Assembly (NCBI GenBank): GCA_937888925.1
Contig: CALARM010000439.1
Coordinates: 1 to 5,594 of the forward strand
Direction of reading: 5' to 3'
Length of the DNA: 5,594 nt
From: an uncultured Synergistia bacterium
GTDB lineage: Bacteria > Eremiobacterota > SpSt-956 > JAKJGF01
Positions 1 through 5,594 of this stretch are shown here, in pieces. Positions within the stretch are counted from its first letter, which is position 1, and each line of letters starts with the position of its first letter. The notes under the pieces are model-generated. The model was not told where the DNA came from. It was given only the letters and a program-made list of their open reading frames with translations, and ran no database searches. The translations under genes were made by a program, and so were the position numbers.

Positions 1-2
1 TT

Positions 3-986
3 GGCATATGGGGATGTGCTTTCGGTTATTTTATATGTTACTGGCCTTACAGTGCTCTTACGAAAGCTCTTTCAAAAGGGCTTTTTATGGGGATGAAAGA
101 AGGAATTCCAAGTTTTGAATTACTTCCTATTTCAGCTATAGGCGCTGTTCTTGGTATGTTATTTTTCCTTACCGTAGAAGGCTGGTGGCAATATGCAGGG
201 AGAAGAAAAGTCTTTGGCATAGAAATACTCTGTCCCAACAGATGGACCTTTATGTCAGGTATATGCAGCGGTCTTATAATAGCCACTACCACCCTTGCCT
301 ATACCTTTTCAGGTGTATCCATTGTATTTATTATGTTATTGATGAGAGGCGGCGTATTAATTCTGGCACCTATCGTCGATTTCCTGAGCAAGAGAATACC
401 TAAATGGTATTCCCTGGTAGGACTGGCTTTAAGTTTTGCCTCTTTACTGGTAGCTTTCTCCAATAAGGGAGGATACAATATTACTGCTGCCTGCGCTATT
501 AATGTCGGGATTTACCTCTTCGGTTATTTTGTCCGTCTCAGATTTATGAGTAAAATAGCAAAATCTGATGTAGAAAATGCCAATACAAGATATTTTGTTG
601 AGGAACAGCTTGTTGCAAGCCCCTTTATGTTAATTATGCTTATTATTATTGCTTTTATAGATTATGGAAAAAGTATGCATGAAGTTCAAATGGGATTTAC
701 ACATTTAATATTCAGCCCCTATGTATTCCACGGACTAATACTCGGTCTCCTTTCTTCAGGAACCGGATTTTTCGGGGGACTCATATTGCTTGACAAAAGG
801 GAAAATACCTATTGTGTCCCTGTTAATCGTTGTTCAAGTGTTCTTGCAGGAGTACTTGCTTCATACAGTTTGATGTATTTCTTCCATGACAGAAAGCCTG
901 AAACATCAGAGATGATAGGAGCAGGCCTGATTGTCCTGGCTATTGTGTTCCTGACGGTTCCGGCCCTTCTAAGTAAAAAGAAATAA
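3..986 (+). CDS. DMT/EamA-like multi-spanning transporter, 5' end cut by window edge
   Basis: The frame is open from the left edge to a TAA at 984-986, giving 327 visible residues. An ATG at 87 has a weak AAAGGG before it. I do not take it as the start, because the codons upstream (GIWGCAFGYFICYWPYSAL) continue as a convincing first membrane helix of this fold, so the true start should lie just outside the window. About ten hydrophobic segments can be counted (roughly residues 2-18, 39-58, 82-101, 104-127, 134-153, 159-178, 205-222, 236-262, 270-294 and 302-323), the usual number for the drug/metabolite transporter superfamily. The segment around residues 110-140 (LLMRGG, then a basic RIPKW turn into the next helix) and a similar one near 273-290 look like the two EamA-type half repeats. 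The C-terminus is basic (SKKK). The substrate cannot be read from the sequence. The OPA transporter gene follows 58 bp downstream on the same strand, so co-transcription is possible. Confidence 0.8.
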   Translation, partial: GIWGCAFGYFICYWPYSALTKALSKGLFMGMKEGIPSFELLPISAIGAVLGMLFFLTVEGWWQYAGRRKVFGIEILCPNRWTFMSGICSGLIIATTTLAYTFSGVSIVFIMLLMRGGVLILAPIVDFLSKRIPKWYSLVGLALSFASLLVAFSNKGGYNITAACAINVGIYLFGYFVRLRFMSKIAKSDVENANTRYFVEEQLVASPFMLIMLIIIAFIDYGKSMHEVQMGFTHLIFSPYVFHGLILGLLSSGTGFFGGLILLDKRENTYCVPVNRCSSVLAGVLASYSLMYFFHDRKPETSEMIGAGLIVLAIVFLTVPALLSKKK

Positions 987-990
987 TTGT

Positions 991-1006
991 ATTGAATAAA
1001 TTCAAT
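991..1006. promoter_or_regulatory. Perfect AT-rich palindrome upstream of the OPA transporter gene
   Basis: ATTGAAT, a 2-bp AA spacer and ATTCAAT form a perfect inverted repeat with 7-bp arms, in the 58-bp gap between the two + strand genes. It starts 5 bp after the upstream stop codon and ends about 19 bp before the Shine-Dalgarno site. Size and position suit an operator for a dimeric regulator. It is too AT-rich and lacks a following T-run, so it is a poor terminator. No convincing -35/-10 pair was found. Palindromes of this kind also arise by chance in AT-rich gaps. Confidence 0.3.
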
Positions 1007-1024
1007 TATACCACTATTTAATTG

Positions 1025-1032
1025 AAAGGTGG
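1025..1032 (+). promoter_or_regulatory. Ribosome binding site of the OPA transporter gene
   Basis: AAAGGTGG is close to the consensus AAGGAGG and lies 12 bp before the ATG at 1045. It supports that start. The bases between are almost entirely T, which should leave the site unstructured. Confidence 0.65.
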
Positions 1033-1044
1033 GTTTTATTTTTT

Positions 1045-2517
1045 ATGAACTCATTGATTACAAATCTAATTATGATATGTATCATAGGAGTATCTGTCCT
1101 GATTTATTTCATGAATAATCCTGTCGGTCATTCTAAAGATTATCGCATGAGATGTTTCTTGAACTGGTTTCCTCTCGGACTGACCTATGCATTTCTATAT
1201 ATGGGCAGATACAACCTGACTGTTTCCAAAAGTGCTTTAGGCTCTTTAATGTCAAATGAACAATTCGGCACAATCTTTGGAGTAGGTGCTTTAGTATATG
1301 GTTTTGCCTTTCTTATAAACGGCCCTCTTACAGATAAAATAGGAGGAAGAAAGGCGATACTTATAGCTTCTCTCGGTGCTTCCATAATGAATTTCATTAT
1401 GGGAATTGTTACATACCTGGTATTAAACGGCAAAATAGACAGCCATAACCTTACGTTTATATTCAGTATTTTATATGCACTGAATATGTATTTTCAGAGT
1501 TACGGTGCAGTAGCAGTAGTTAAAGTTAATTCCTTCTGGTTTCATGTAAAAGAAAGAGGTATTGTAGGAGGTATTTTCGGGACACTTATTTCACTCGGTC
1601 TCTATTTCGCATTCGACTGGGGAGACACGATAGTGAGAGCAACAAAATTAAAACCTGAAGAACCGCTTGGTGTTCTTGAGAATTTAATGAGACCTCTTAT
1701 GTTATCGGCAGATGCAACAATGGATCCTACATGGTTTGTATTTTTCATACCATCAGGAATTTTACTTATATTTTTTATAATAGATCTATTTATAGTAAAA
1801 GACAGTCCCGGACAGGCAGGTTTTGAAGATTTTGACACAGGTGATGCGTCATCGGGTGAAATGGATAAACAGTTCACCACAGCAGAACTATTTAAAAAAC
1901 TCCTTACAAACCCGACCGTTCTGACTATAGCCTTTATAGAATTCTGTTCCGGCATACTCAGAAACGGTATTATGCACTGGTACCATATATTTATCAACCA
2001 GATGGAAAAAGGTGCTGATGCACATTTATATGAAGGAGCAAAATTTTTCATTGACAGCTGGGGTCTGCTGCTCTGTTTTGCAGGTATTTTCGGAGGTTTC
2101 GCCGCAGGTTTTATATCCGATAAATTATTTCAGTCCAGAAGAGGACCATCTGCTGTATTTATGTACATTATTATGCTCGTTGGAATAATTGTCATGAATT
2201 TTGTTCTTACAACAAACCAGTTTGTTCTGGGCATAACAGTTGTACTCATATCTCTGTGTGTTATAGGTGTCCATGGCATTCTCTCAGGAACAGCCACTGC
2301 AGATTTCGGTGGAAGGAAAGCAGCTGCCACAGCGGTAGGACTGGTAGATGGATTTGTATATCTTGGGACAGCCCTTCAGAGCACTGCTCTCGGCTACCTT
2401 ACAACGAAAAACTGGCATTACTGGCCTTTATTTTTAATACCTTTTTCCATAGCAGGTCTCATTCTGGCAATCAGAATATGGGCAGCCATGCCTGACAGCA
2501 AAAAGGGACATCATTAA
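1045..2517 (+). CDS. MFS transporter, organophosphate:phosphate antiporter (OPA) family, GlpT/UhpT-like
   Basis: The product is a 490-residue inner-membrane protein. OPA carriers exchange glycerol-3-phosphate, hexose phosphates or phosphoglycerates for inorganic phosphate. Visible signatures are YMGRYNL with Arg55 at the first substrate-binding arginine, and ILRNGIMHW with Arg306 at the second; both are essential in GlpT and UhpT. There is an MFS motif-A loop GPLTDKIGGRK (93-103), a KERG motif (169-172), a central-loop DSPGQAGFEDF segment (253-263), a second motif-A-like AGFISDK loop (354-360), and the OPA-type stretch with GRKAAATAVGLVDG (423-436). The histidine that contacts substrate just before the KERG helix in GlpT appears to be replaced by an aromatic residue. 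Two oddities are an extra hydrophobic segment at residues 5-23 before the usual first helix, and a roughly 35-residue insertion (193-228) between helices 5 and 6. The family call is firm but the substrate is open. The ATG is supported by a good Shine-Dalgarno site, and the stop is TAA. Confidence 0.9.
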   Translation: MNSLITNLIMICIIGVSVLIYFMNNPVGHSKDYRMRCFLNWFPLGLTYAFLYMGRYNLTVSKSALGSLMSNEQFGTIFGVGALVYGFAFLINGPLTDKIGGRKAILIASLGASIMNFIMGIVTYLVLNGKIDSHNLTFIFSILYALNMYFQSYGAVAVVKVNSFWFHVKERGIVGGIFGTLISLGLYFAFDWGDTIVRATKLKPEEPLGVLENLMRPLMLSADATMDPTWFVFFIPSGILLIFFIIDLFIVKDSPGQAGFEDFDTGDASSGEMDKQFTTAELFKKLLTNPTVLTIAFIEFCSGILRNGIMHWYHIFINQMEKGADAHLYEGAKFFIDSWGLLLCFAGIFGGFAAGFISDKLFQSRRGPSAVFMYIIMLVGIIVMNFVLTTNQFVLGITVVLISLCVIGVHGILSGTATADFGGRKAAATAVGLVDGFVYLGTALQSTALGYLTTKNWHYWPLFLIPFSIAGLILAIRIWAAMPDSKKGHH

Positions 2518-2518
2518 A

Positions 2519-2546
2519 CAGTGACCAGTAAGCAGTGACCAGTGAG
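2519..2546. repeat. Two contiguous 14-bp direct repeats
   Basis: CAGTGACCAGTAAG (2519-2532) is followed directly by CAGTGACCAGTGAG (2533-2546), differing at one base. The array starts two bases after the transporter's TAA, and its second unit forms part of the left arm of the hairpin at 2538-2577. The inverted core CTCACTGGT at 2569-2577 is a third, reversed copy of the ACCAGTRAG core. This is repeat-derived, non-coding DNA. I have the impression that similar CAGTGACCAGTGA-type spacer repeats exist in other bacterial genomes, but I cannot verify that here. Confidence 0.75.
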
Positions 2547-2577
2547 TCGTGAGTGTTTTCACTTACGCCTCACTGGT
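2538..2577 (+). terminator. Long hairpin between convergent genes, probable terminator
   Basis: The left arm is ACCAGTGAGTCGTGAGTG (2538-2555), the loop is TTTT (2556-2559) and the right arm is CACTTACGCCTCACTGGT (2560-2577). The 18 positions pair with one T-C mismatch and one G-T wobble. The + strand then continues TCTTCTTCT, a pyrimidine-rich but interrupted tract, so it is a plausible though not ideal intrinsic terminator for the transporter transcript. On the - strand no T-run follows the stem, so termination of the nucleotidase transcript here is less certain. Its place in a 67-bp gap between two converging stop codons fits a shared terminator. Confidence 0.65.
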
Positions 2578-2584
2578 TCTTCTT

Positions 2585-4897
2585 CTAAAGTTTTTGTAAA
2601 AAAGTGTCATCACAGTAATTCGGATACTGGCTTCGTAAAAGTTCACGAAGTCTTCTCTTTCTTACTTTTTCCTTTTCTGCAGGGCTTACTCCTGTCTGAG
2701 CTGTATCAGGATTTATATCAATACCTGGAGGAGACAGTTCTCCCTGAGGAATAGAAGGATTACTCTTAATGTAATCTCCCAGTGCGTCAAATACAGTTCC
2801 TCTGTCTTCTATTATCTTACAACCTTTTAAAAATTTGGAATTAGCAATATAACTGTCTATTGAAACAGTAAATTCTGTCCTGAAAAATTCTGAAGGAGAA
2901 AATGTTCTGTCTCCTACAGTAATAGACGTTATCCTCTCTCCTTCAGGCAATGAACTATCATATTCATAATTTATGCCGGGAGAGATAATATTTTCAATTC
3001 CTTTATATCTATCAGTCACTGAGCTTTCCAGAAAAGAAAGTATTTTATTTCCGGCCATATTCACAGTGTATAGTTTATTATCAAAGGGATACATCTGTTT
3101 CAATGAGCCCTGAAGGACTTCTCCTGCAGGCAGTCCGGATCTTATAGAATTGCTAAATGCTAAAGCCAGATGAGACTTACCTTTTATGGCATCTCCGTAA
3201 AATTTCATGGCAGGACAGAATACATTCGGTTTATAGCCAAGTTCTCCGGACAGATTACCTACTTTTACATTTGCCACAAGATGCTCGTCAGGTACATGGT
3301 CAACTATTTTGCCTTCCGGTTCACCTGACAGATTTCGCAATGTTCCTTTATCCTTTAAATAATCTTTCAATACGTCAAAAACAGGACCGTAGCTTTTCAC
3401 AACTACTCCGTCTCTGAAACAGGGTTTTCCATAGGTATAATTATCCATACTGACAGTTACAGGCTGGTGGGCAAATTCTTCTCTTGAATATGTCTTTCCG
3501 TTCATAGCTACAGAGGTTATACGGCGACCTCCCACAAGGGTGGGATTAAACTCATAAGTCACTCCTGATACCATGGAAGAAATATCCTTACCGGGAGTAT
3601 AAAATTTAAGTCCTGTCTCAATATAACGAAGCACACTTTCTCCGTTTGTCTTTACTTTCAATAATTCATTATCGAAAGGATACATATTAAAGAGATCTCC
3701 ATAGGTTATATTACCTTTATCAATTCCCTTTCTTATACAGAACATAGATGCAGCAGAAAGATCGGAATCCATTTTCTGGGCATCTATAAAGAATTGAGTA
3801 AGGGAAGTTCTATTGGTCATACTATAAGGAAGCTCCATATCAGTTTTTCCCAGAACCTCATTGTTTATGGATTTATATTTCTCTACATAGGGAGATGTTA
3901 ATTCAGTTACTTCACGATCAGGTTTTATATCGCCTGTCACAGGAATGAGTTTGCCATCATAACATGCAATGTGTTTATTCTCTTTATCAAAAACTATGTC
4001 CAGATTACCGACATATTCACCATCATGACCTGCTTCAACAATAAGAGTATTTCCTTTCTTCATAGGCTCTTTAAGAGCAGTATGACAGTGAGCTCCTACT
4101 ATTATGTCTATACCTTTCACATGTTCTGCCAGTTCCACATCGGCACCATTTCCCATATGAGACAGGACAACTACCATATCTACATTATGCTTTTCTTTCA
4201 TCTCTTTTATATACTTTTCCGCTATTACTTCCGGCTTTTGTATATCTACTATTTTATGTCCCGGAGCACCTACGGATGTCATAAATGTAGTAAGACCGAG
4301 AATTCCTATCTTTACTCCCTGTCTTTCTATGATTTTATATGGTTTTAAAAAATCAAGATGTTTTTCAGGTGAATTATCTATTACATTTGCGCCGAGAAAA
4401 TCATGGCCACATGCTTTTGCAATATTTGCATATGGCTCAAGGCCCCATGACATGTCATGATTCCCTATAACACCTGCATCAAATCCCATGTGTTTATAAA
4501 ATTTACTTACTATTTCACCCTGGGAAAATTTAGTATACATGCCTCCTTCATAAATATCTCCGCCGTCAAGGGTAATAGAGCCTTCCGGATTTTCACTTCT
4601 GAGTTTTTTTATCTCAGATGCTACCCTTGCTATCCCTCCTGTTATCCCGTCTTCATGAGGCACTCTGTATTCATCACTGTAACCATGAAAATCATTTATA
4701 TGGATAAATTTCAGATTAACCAGCTGAGATTTTACCTGATCTTTAACGAATTTCTGCAAATTCAATTCCTGAAGATCTGTCTGACTGTGACCTGAAGAGA
4801 GTTCCACTGAATCCTTTACTGAAATATCCCCTTTATCTTTTTTAACAGGTGATAAAAGGGGTTTATTTATATCATTTTGTAATGTATTTATCTTCAT
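2585..4897 (-). CDS. 5'-nucleotidase/UshA-type metallophosphoesterase with duplicated C-terminal domain
   Basis: The 770-residue product belongs to the family that hydrolyses nucleoside phosphates, UDP-sugars or related esters with two metal ions. Catalytic domain (about 61-330): INDFHG (Asp69, His71), LDGGD (Asp114), GNHD (Asn146, His147), LSHMG (His247) and GAHCH (His270, His272) supply the full dimetal ligand set. Two 5'-nucleotidase C-terminal domains follow, about 348-516 and 540-712. Both contain an IR motif, MYPFDN, an ITSV/ITSI strand plus G-T sheet turn, and a VFD-L-DY end. The typical UshA length is about 550 residues, so the excess is the second C-domain plus a charged tail (715-770, EKEKVRKRRLRELLR). 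The classical NGG and GGDGY nucleotide-binding motifs are altered in both copies, so the substrate is uncertain. The N-terminal 60 residues are polar with no signal peptide, and an in-frame TAG at 4915-4913 excludes an upstream start. I see no membrane anchor or LPXTG. The stop is TAG at 2587-2585. Confidence 0.92.
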   Translation of the reverse strand: MKINTLQNDINKPLLSPVKKDKGDISVKDSVELSSGHSQTDLQELNLQKFVKDQVKSQLVNLKFIHINDFHGYSDEYRVPHEDGITGGIARVASEIKKLRSENPEGSITLDGGDIYEGGMYTKFSQGEIVSKFYKHMGFDAGVIGNHDMSWGLEPYANIAKACGHDFLGANVIDNSPEKHLDFLKPYKIIERQGVKIGILGLTTFMTSVGAPGHKIVDIQKPEVIAEKYIKEMKEKHNVDMVVVLSHMGNGADVELAEHVKGIDIIVGAHCHTALKEPMKKGNTLIVEAGHDGEYVGNLDIVFDKENKHIACYDGKLIPVTGDIKPDREVTELTSPYVEKYKSINNEVLGKTDMELPYSMTNRTSLTQFFIDAQKMDSDLSAASMFCIRKGIDKGNITYGDLFNMYPFDNELLKVKTNGESVLRYIETGLKFYTPGKDISSMVSGVTYEFNPTLVGGRRITSVAMNGKTYSREEFAHQPVTVSMDNYTYGKPCFRDGVVVKSYGPVFDVLKDYLKDKGTLRNLSGEPEGKIVDHVPDEHLVANVKVGNLSGELGYKPNVFCPAMKFYGDAIKGKSHLALAFSNSIRSGLPAGEVLQGSLKQMYPFDNKLYTVNMAGNKILSFLESSVTDRYKGIENIISPGINYEYDSSLPEGERITSITVGDRTFSPSEFFRTEFTVSIDSYIANSKFLKGCKIIEDRGTVFDALGDYIKSNPSIPQGELSPPGIDINPDTAQTGVSPAEKEKVRKRRLRELLRSQYPNYCDDTFLQKL
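2762..3280 (-). other. Second copy of the 5'-nucleotidase C-terminal domain (residues about 540-712)
   Basis: This segment aligns along its length with residues 348-516. Matching landmarks are SNSIRSGLPAG against MFCIRKGIDKG, LKQMYPFDNKL against LFNMYPFDNEL, ERITSITVGDRTFSPSEF against RRITSVAMNGKTYSREEF, VSIDSY against VSMDNY, and RGTVFDALGDYI against YGPVFDVLKDYL. The copies are clearly homologous but well diverged, so the duplication is old. Confidence 0.8.
3350..3859 (-). other. First copy of the 5'-nucleotidase C-terminal domain (residues about 347-516)
   Basis: It lies directly after the catalytic domain, as in UshA. It keeps the ITYGDLFNMYPFDNEL core and the Arg389 equivalent of a substrate-binding arginine. 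The usual asparagine-glycine lead of the NGGGIR loop is replaced by MFCIR, and the usual GGDGY loop by YGKPCFRDG. Confidence 0.75.
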
Positions 4898-5007
4898 AAC
4901 CAGTAAACCTTTCTAATAATAAATTATTTAGATAAACTGCCTCTACATAATTTTCATCTAAATCTTTATTTTATGCCATTAAAAATGAAAATTCCTGTAC
5001 CATTAAA
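4898..5007 (-). other. 110-bp AT-rich spacer between the two phosphatase-like genes
   Basis: This is non-coding and very AT-rich. Apart from the ribosome binding site at its end, the only structure seen is a direct repeat of TTTAATGG (- strand, 5007-5000 and 4984-4977, 23 bp apart), which could be binding half-sites or chance. I found no -35/-10 pair better than partial matches and no terminator hairpin. The nucleotidase may therefore be read through from the upstream gene or have a promoter I cannot recognise. Confidence 0.35.
4908..4913 (-). promoter_or_regulatory. Ribosome binding site of the nucleotidase gene
   Basis: On the - strand GAAAGG lies 10 bp before the ATG at 4897. The next upstream in-frame codon, at 4915-4913, is TAG and overlaps this site by one base. 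Together they fix the start at 4897 and exclude an N-terminal extension. Confidence 0.6.
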
Positions 5008-5594
5008 TTACATTTTATCTATTTCAATAACAGCAAGTTTATTTCCCTTTGTATTTTCACAGGAAATAAGACAATTACTGAAGGTAAATAACTCTCCCAC
5101 TTCATCCTGATTATAATCACTGCATATAATCAAATCGAGACCTTCTACATTTTGAGCCATTTCCATACAACGTTCAAGACTCATAAAGGCCATCAAAATT
5201 ATAAAACTGCACCCTTCTTCTCTGAGTTTTTTCACAGCCCATATGGCTGAATTATCTGGGTGTTCAAGAAACACCGTATTTTCCATTTCAAATTCTATCT
5301 GATTATCTATTACCCCTGTAAGGCCTATCTTCATGCCTGCATATTTATTTATTATTATATAGGGTGGTATTTCTTTTACCCTTTCATCTTCTTCAACACT
5401 GTAGAGATTACACATAGCGGCAGGCACCCCCAGAGAGGGTAATAATCTCTTTAAATTCTTCCATGTATGTAAAAAATCTTCGGGCCCTAAAGAAACAGCA
5501 TCGTAACCATTCAATTTTACGGCTTTCCACATAGGTTCACCGTTAAAATAATTACATTCCTCTGTTCCCCATGACGTATTACCCATATTTAATA
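5008..5594 (-). CDS. Degenerate metallophosphatase-fold protein (probable pseudoenzyme), 5' end cut by window edge
   Basis: The frame is open to the right edge and ends at TAA (5010-5008). A Met codon lies at 5586-5584, but the codons before it (Leu-Asn) continue the alignment LNMGNTSWG against the LDGGDIYEG of the neighbouring nucleotidase, so the real start lies outside the window. Counting from that Met, the order of segments follows the UshA catalytic domain: a GYDAVSLGPEDF block (27-38), a YAGMKIGLTGV strand, an FIILMAF strand, a VEGLDLIICSDYN block and a final LAVIEID strand. Family metal ligands are replaced: GD by GN, GNHD by GPED, SH by AF, and GAHCH by CSDYN. The protein stops where the catalytic domain ends and has no C-terminal nucleotidase domain. 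It is probably a paralogue of the downstream gene that lost metal chemistry, perhaps with a binding or regulatory role. The frame is uninterrupted, so it is not an obvious pseudogene. Confidence 0.75.
   Translation of the reverse strand, partial: LNMGNTSWGTEECNYFNGEPMWKAVKLNGYDAVSLGPEDFLHTWKNLKRLLPSLGVPAAMCNLYSVEEDERVKEIPPYIIINKYAGMKIGLTGVIDNQIEFEMENTVFLEHPDNSAIWAVKKLREEGCSFIILMAFMSLERCMEMAQNVEGLDLIICSDYNQDEVGELFTFSNCLISCENTKGNKLAVIEIDKM

Noticed and set aside
8..118. Short + strand frame from the ATG at 8
   Set aside because: It overlaps the DMT-like gene in another frame and gives about 36 residues with no features.
87..986. Start of the DMT-like gene at the ATG at 87, preceded by AAAGGG
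   Set aside because: The codons upstream to the window edge are open and read as a typical first membrane helix, so a start here would remove a helix of the fold.
991..1006. Palindrome as an intrinsic terminator of the DMT-like gene
   Set aside because: The arms are nearly all A and T, and no T-run follows, so a stable terminator is unlikely.
1602..2051. 149-codon open frame on the - strand inside the transporter gene
   Set aside because: It lies fully antisense to a strongly supported OPA gene, has no family features, and reads as a codon-bias shadow.
2542..2754. 70-codon + strand frame starting in the hairpin
   Set aside because: It begins within the inverted repeat and overlaps the nucleotidase 3' end antisense, with no ribosome binding site or recognisable product.
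3971..4348. 125-codon open frame on the + strand rich in Phe and Tyr
   Set aside because: It is antisense to the conserved catalytic domain of the nucleotidase. The hydrophobic look comes from reverse-reading AT-rich codons.
4899..4906. ACCAGTAA next to the nucleotidase start, matching the repeat core at 2524-2532, as if the gene were flanked by repeats
   Set aside because: An 8-bp match is too short to infer a mobile unit or duplication, and no longer identity surrounds it.

Overview
The window is AT-rich bacterial DNA. Its genes have Shine-Dalgarno-like sites, AGA-rich arginine codons and TAA/TAG stops. Nothing in it fixes the organism. The nucleotidase has an unusual polar N-terminal leader, which hints weakly at an uncultured, divergent phylum, but this is only an impression. 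I see no rRNA, tRNA, CRISPR array, integrase or transposase.

The layout is two convergent pairs of genes. On the + strand, a drug/metabolite-transporter (DMT/EamA-like) membrane protein runs in from beyond the left edge and ends at 986. After a 58-bp gap comes a 490-residue organophosphate:phosphate antiporter-like (OPA, GlpT/UhpT type) MFS transporter at 1045-2517. On the - strand, a gene cut by the right edge (5594-5008) encodes a metallophosphatase-fold protein whose metal ligands are replaced. It is followed 110 bp later by a 770-residue 5'-nucleotidase/UshA-type metallophosphoesterase (4897-2585) that keeps its metal ligands and carries two tandem C-terminal domains.

The two pairs meet at 2518-2584. 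This short spacer holds a contiguous pair of 14-bp direct repeats that runs into an 18-bp-arm hairpin with a TTTT loop. It probably terminates the + strand transcript and may be a dispersed repeat element.

Inferred logic: a phosphoesterase that releases phosphate from nucleotides or sugar phosphates sits beside a transporter family that exchanges organophosphates for phosphate, which suggests a phosphate-ester uptake or salvage locus. Two facts complicate this. The nucleotidase has no signal peptide, and an in-frame TAG just upstream rules out a longer start. Its neighbour on the same strand looks like a catalytically dead relative. The most unusual content of the window is this pairing of an intact phosphatase having a duplicated C-domain with a degenerate paralogue, together with the apparent lack of export.
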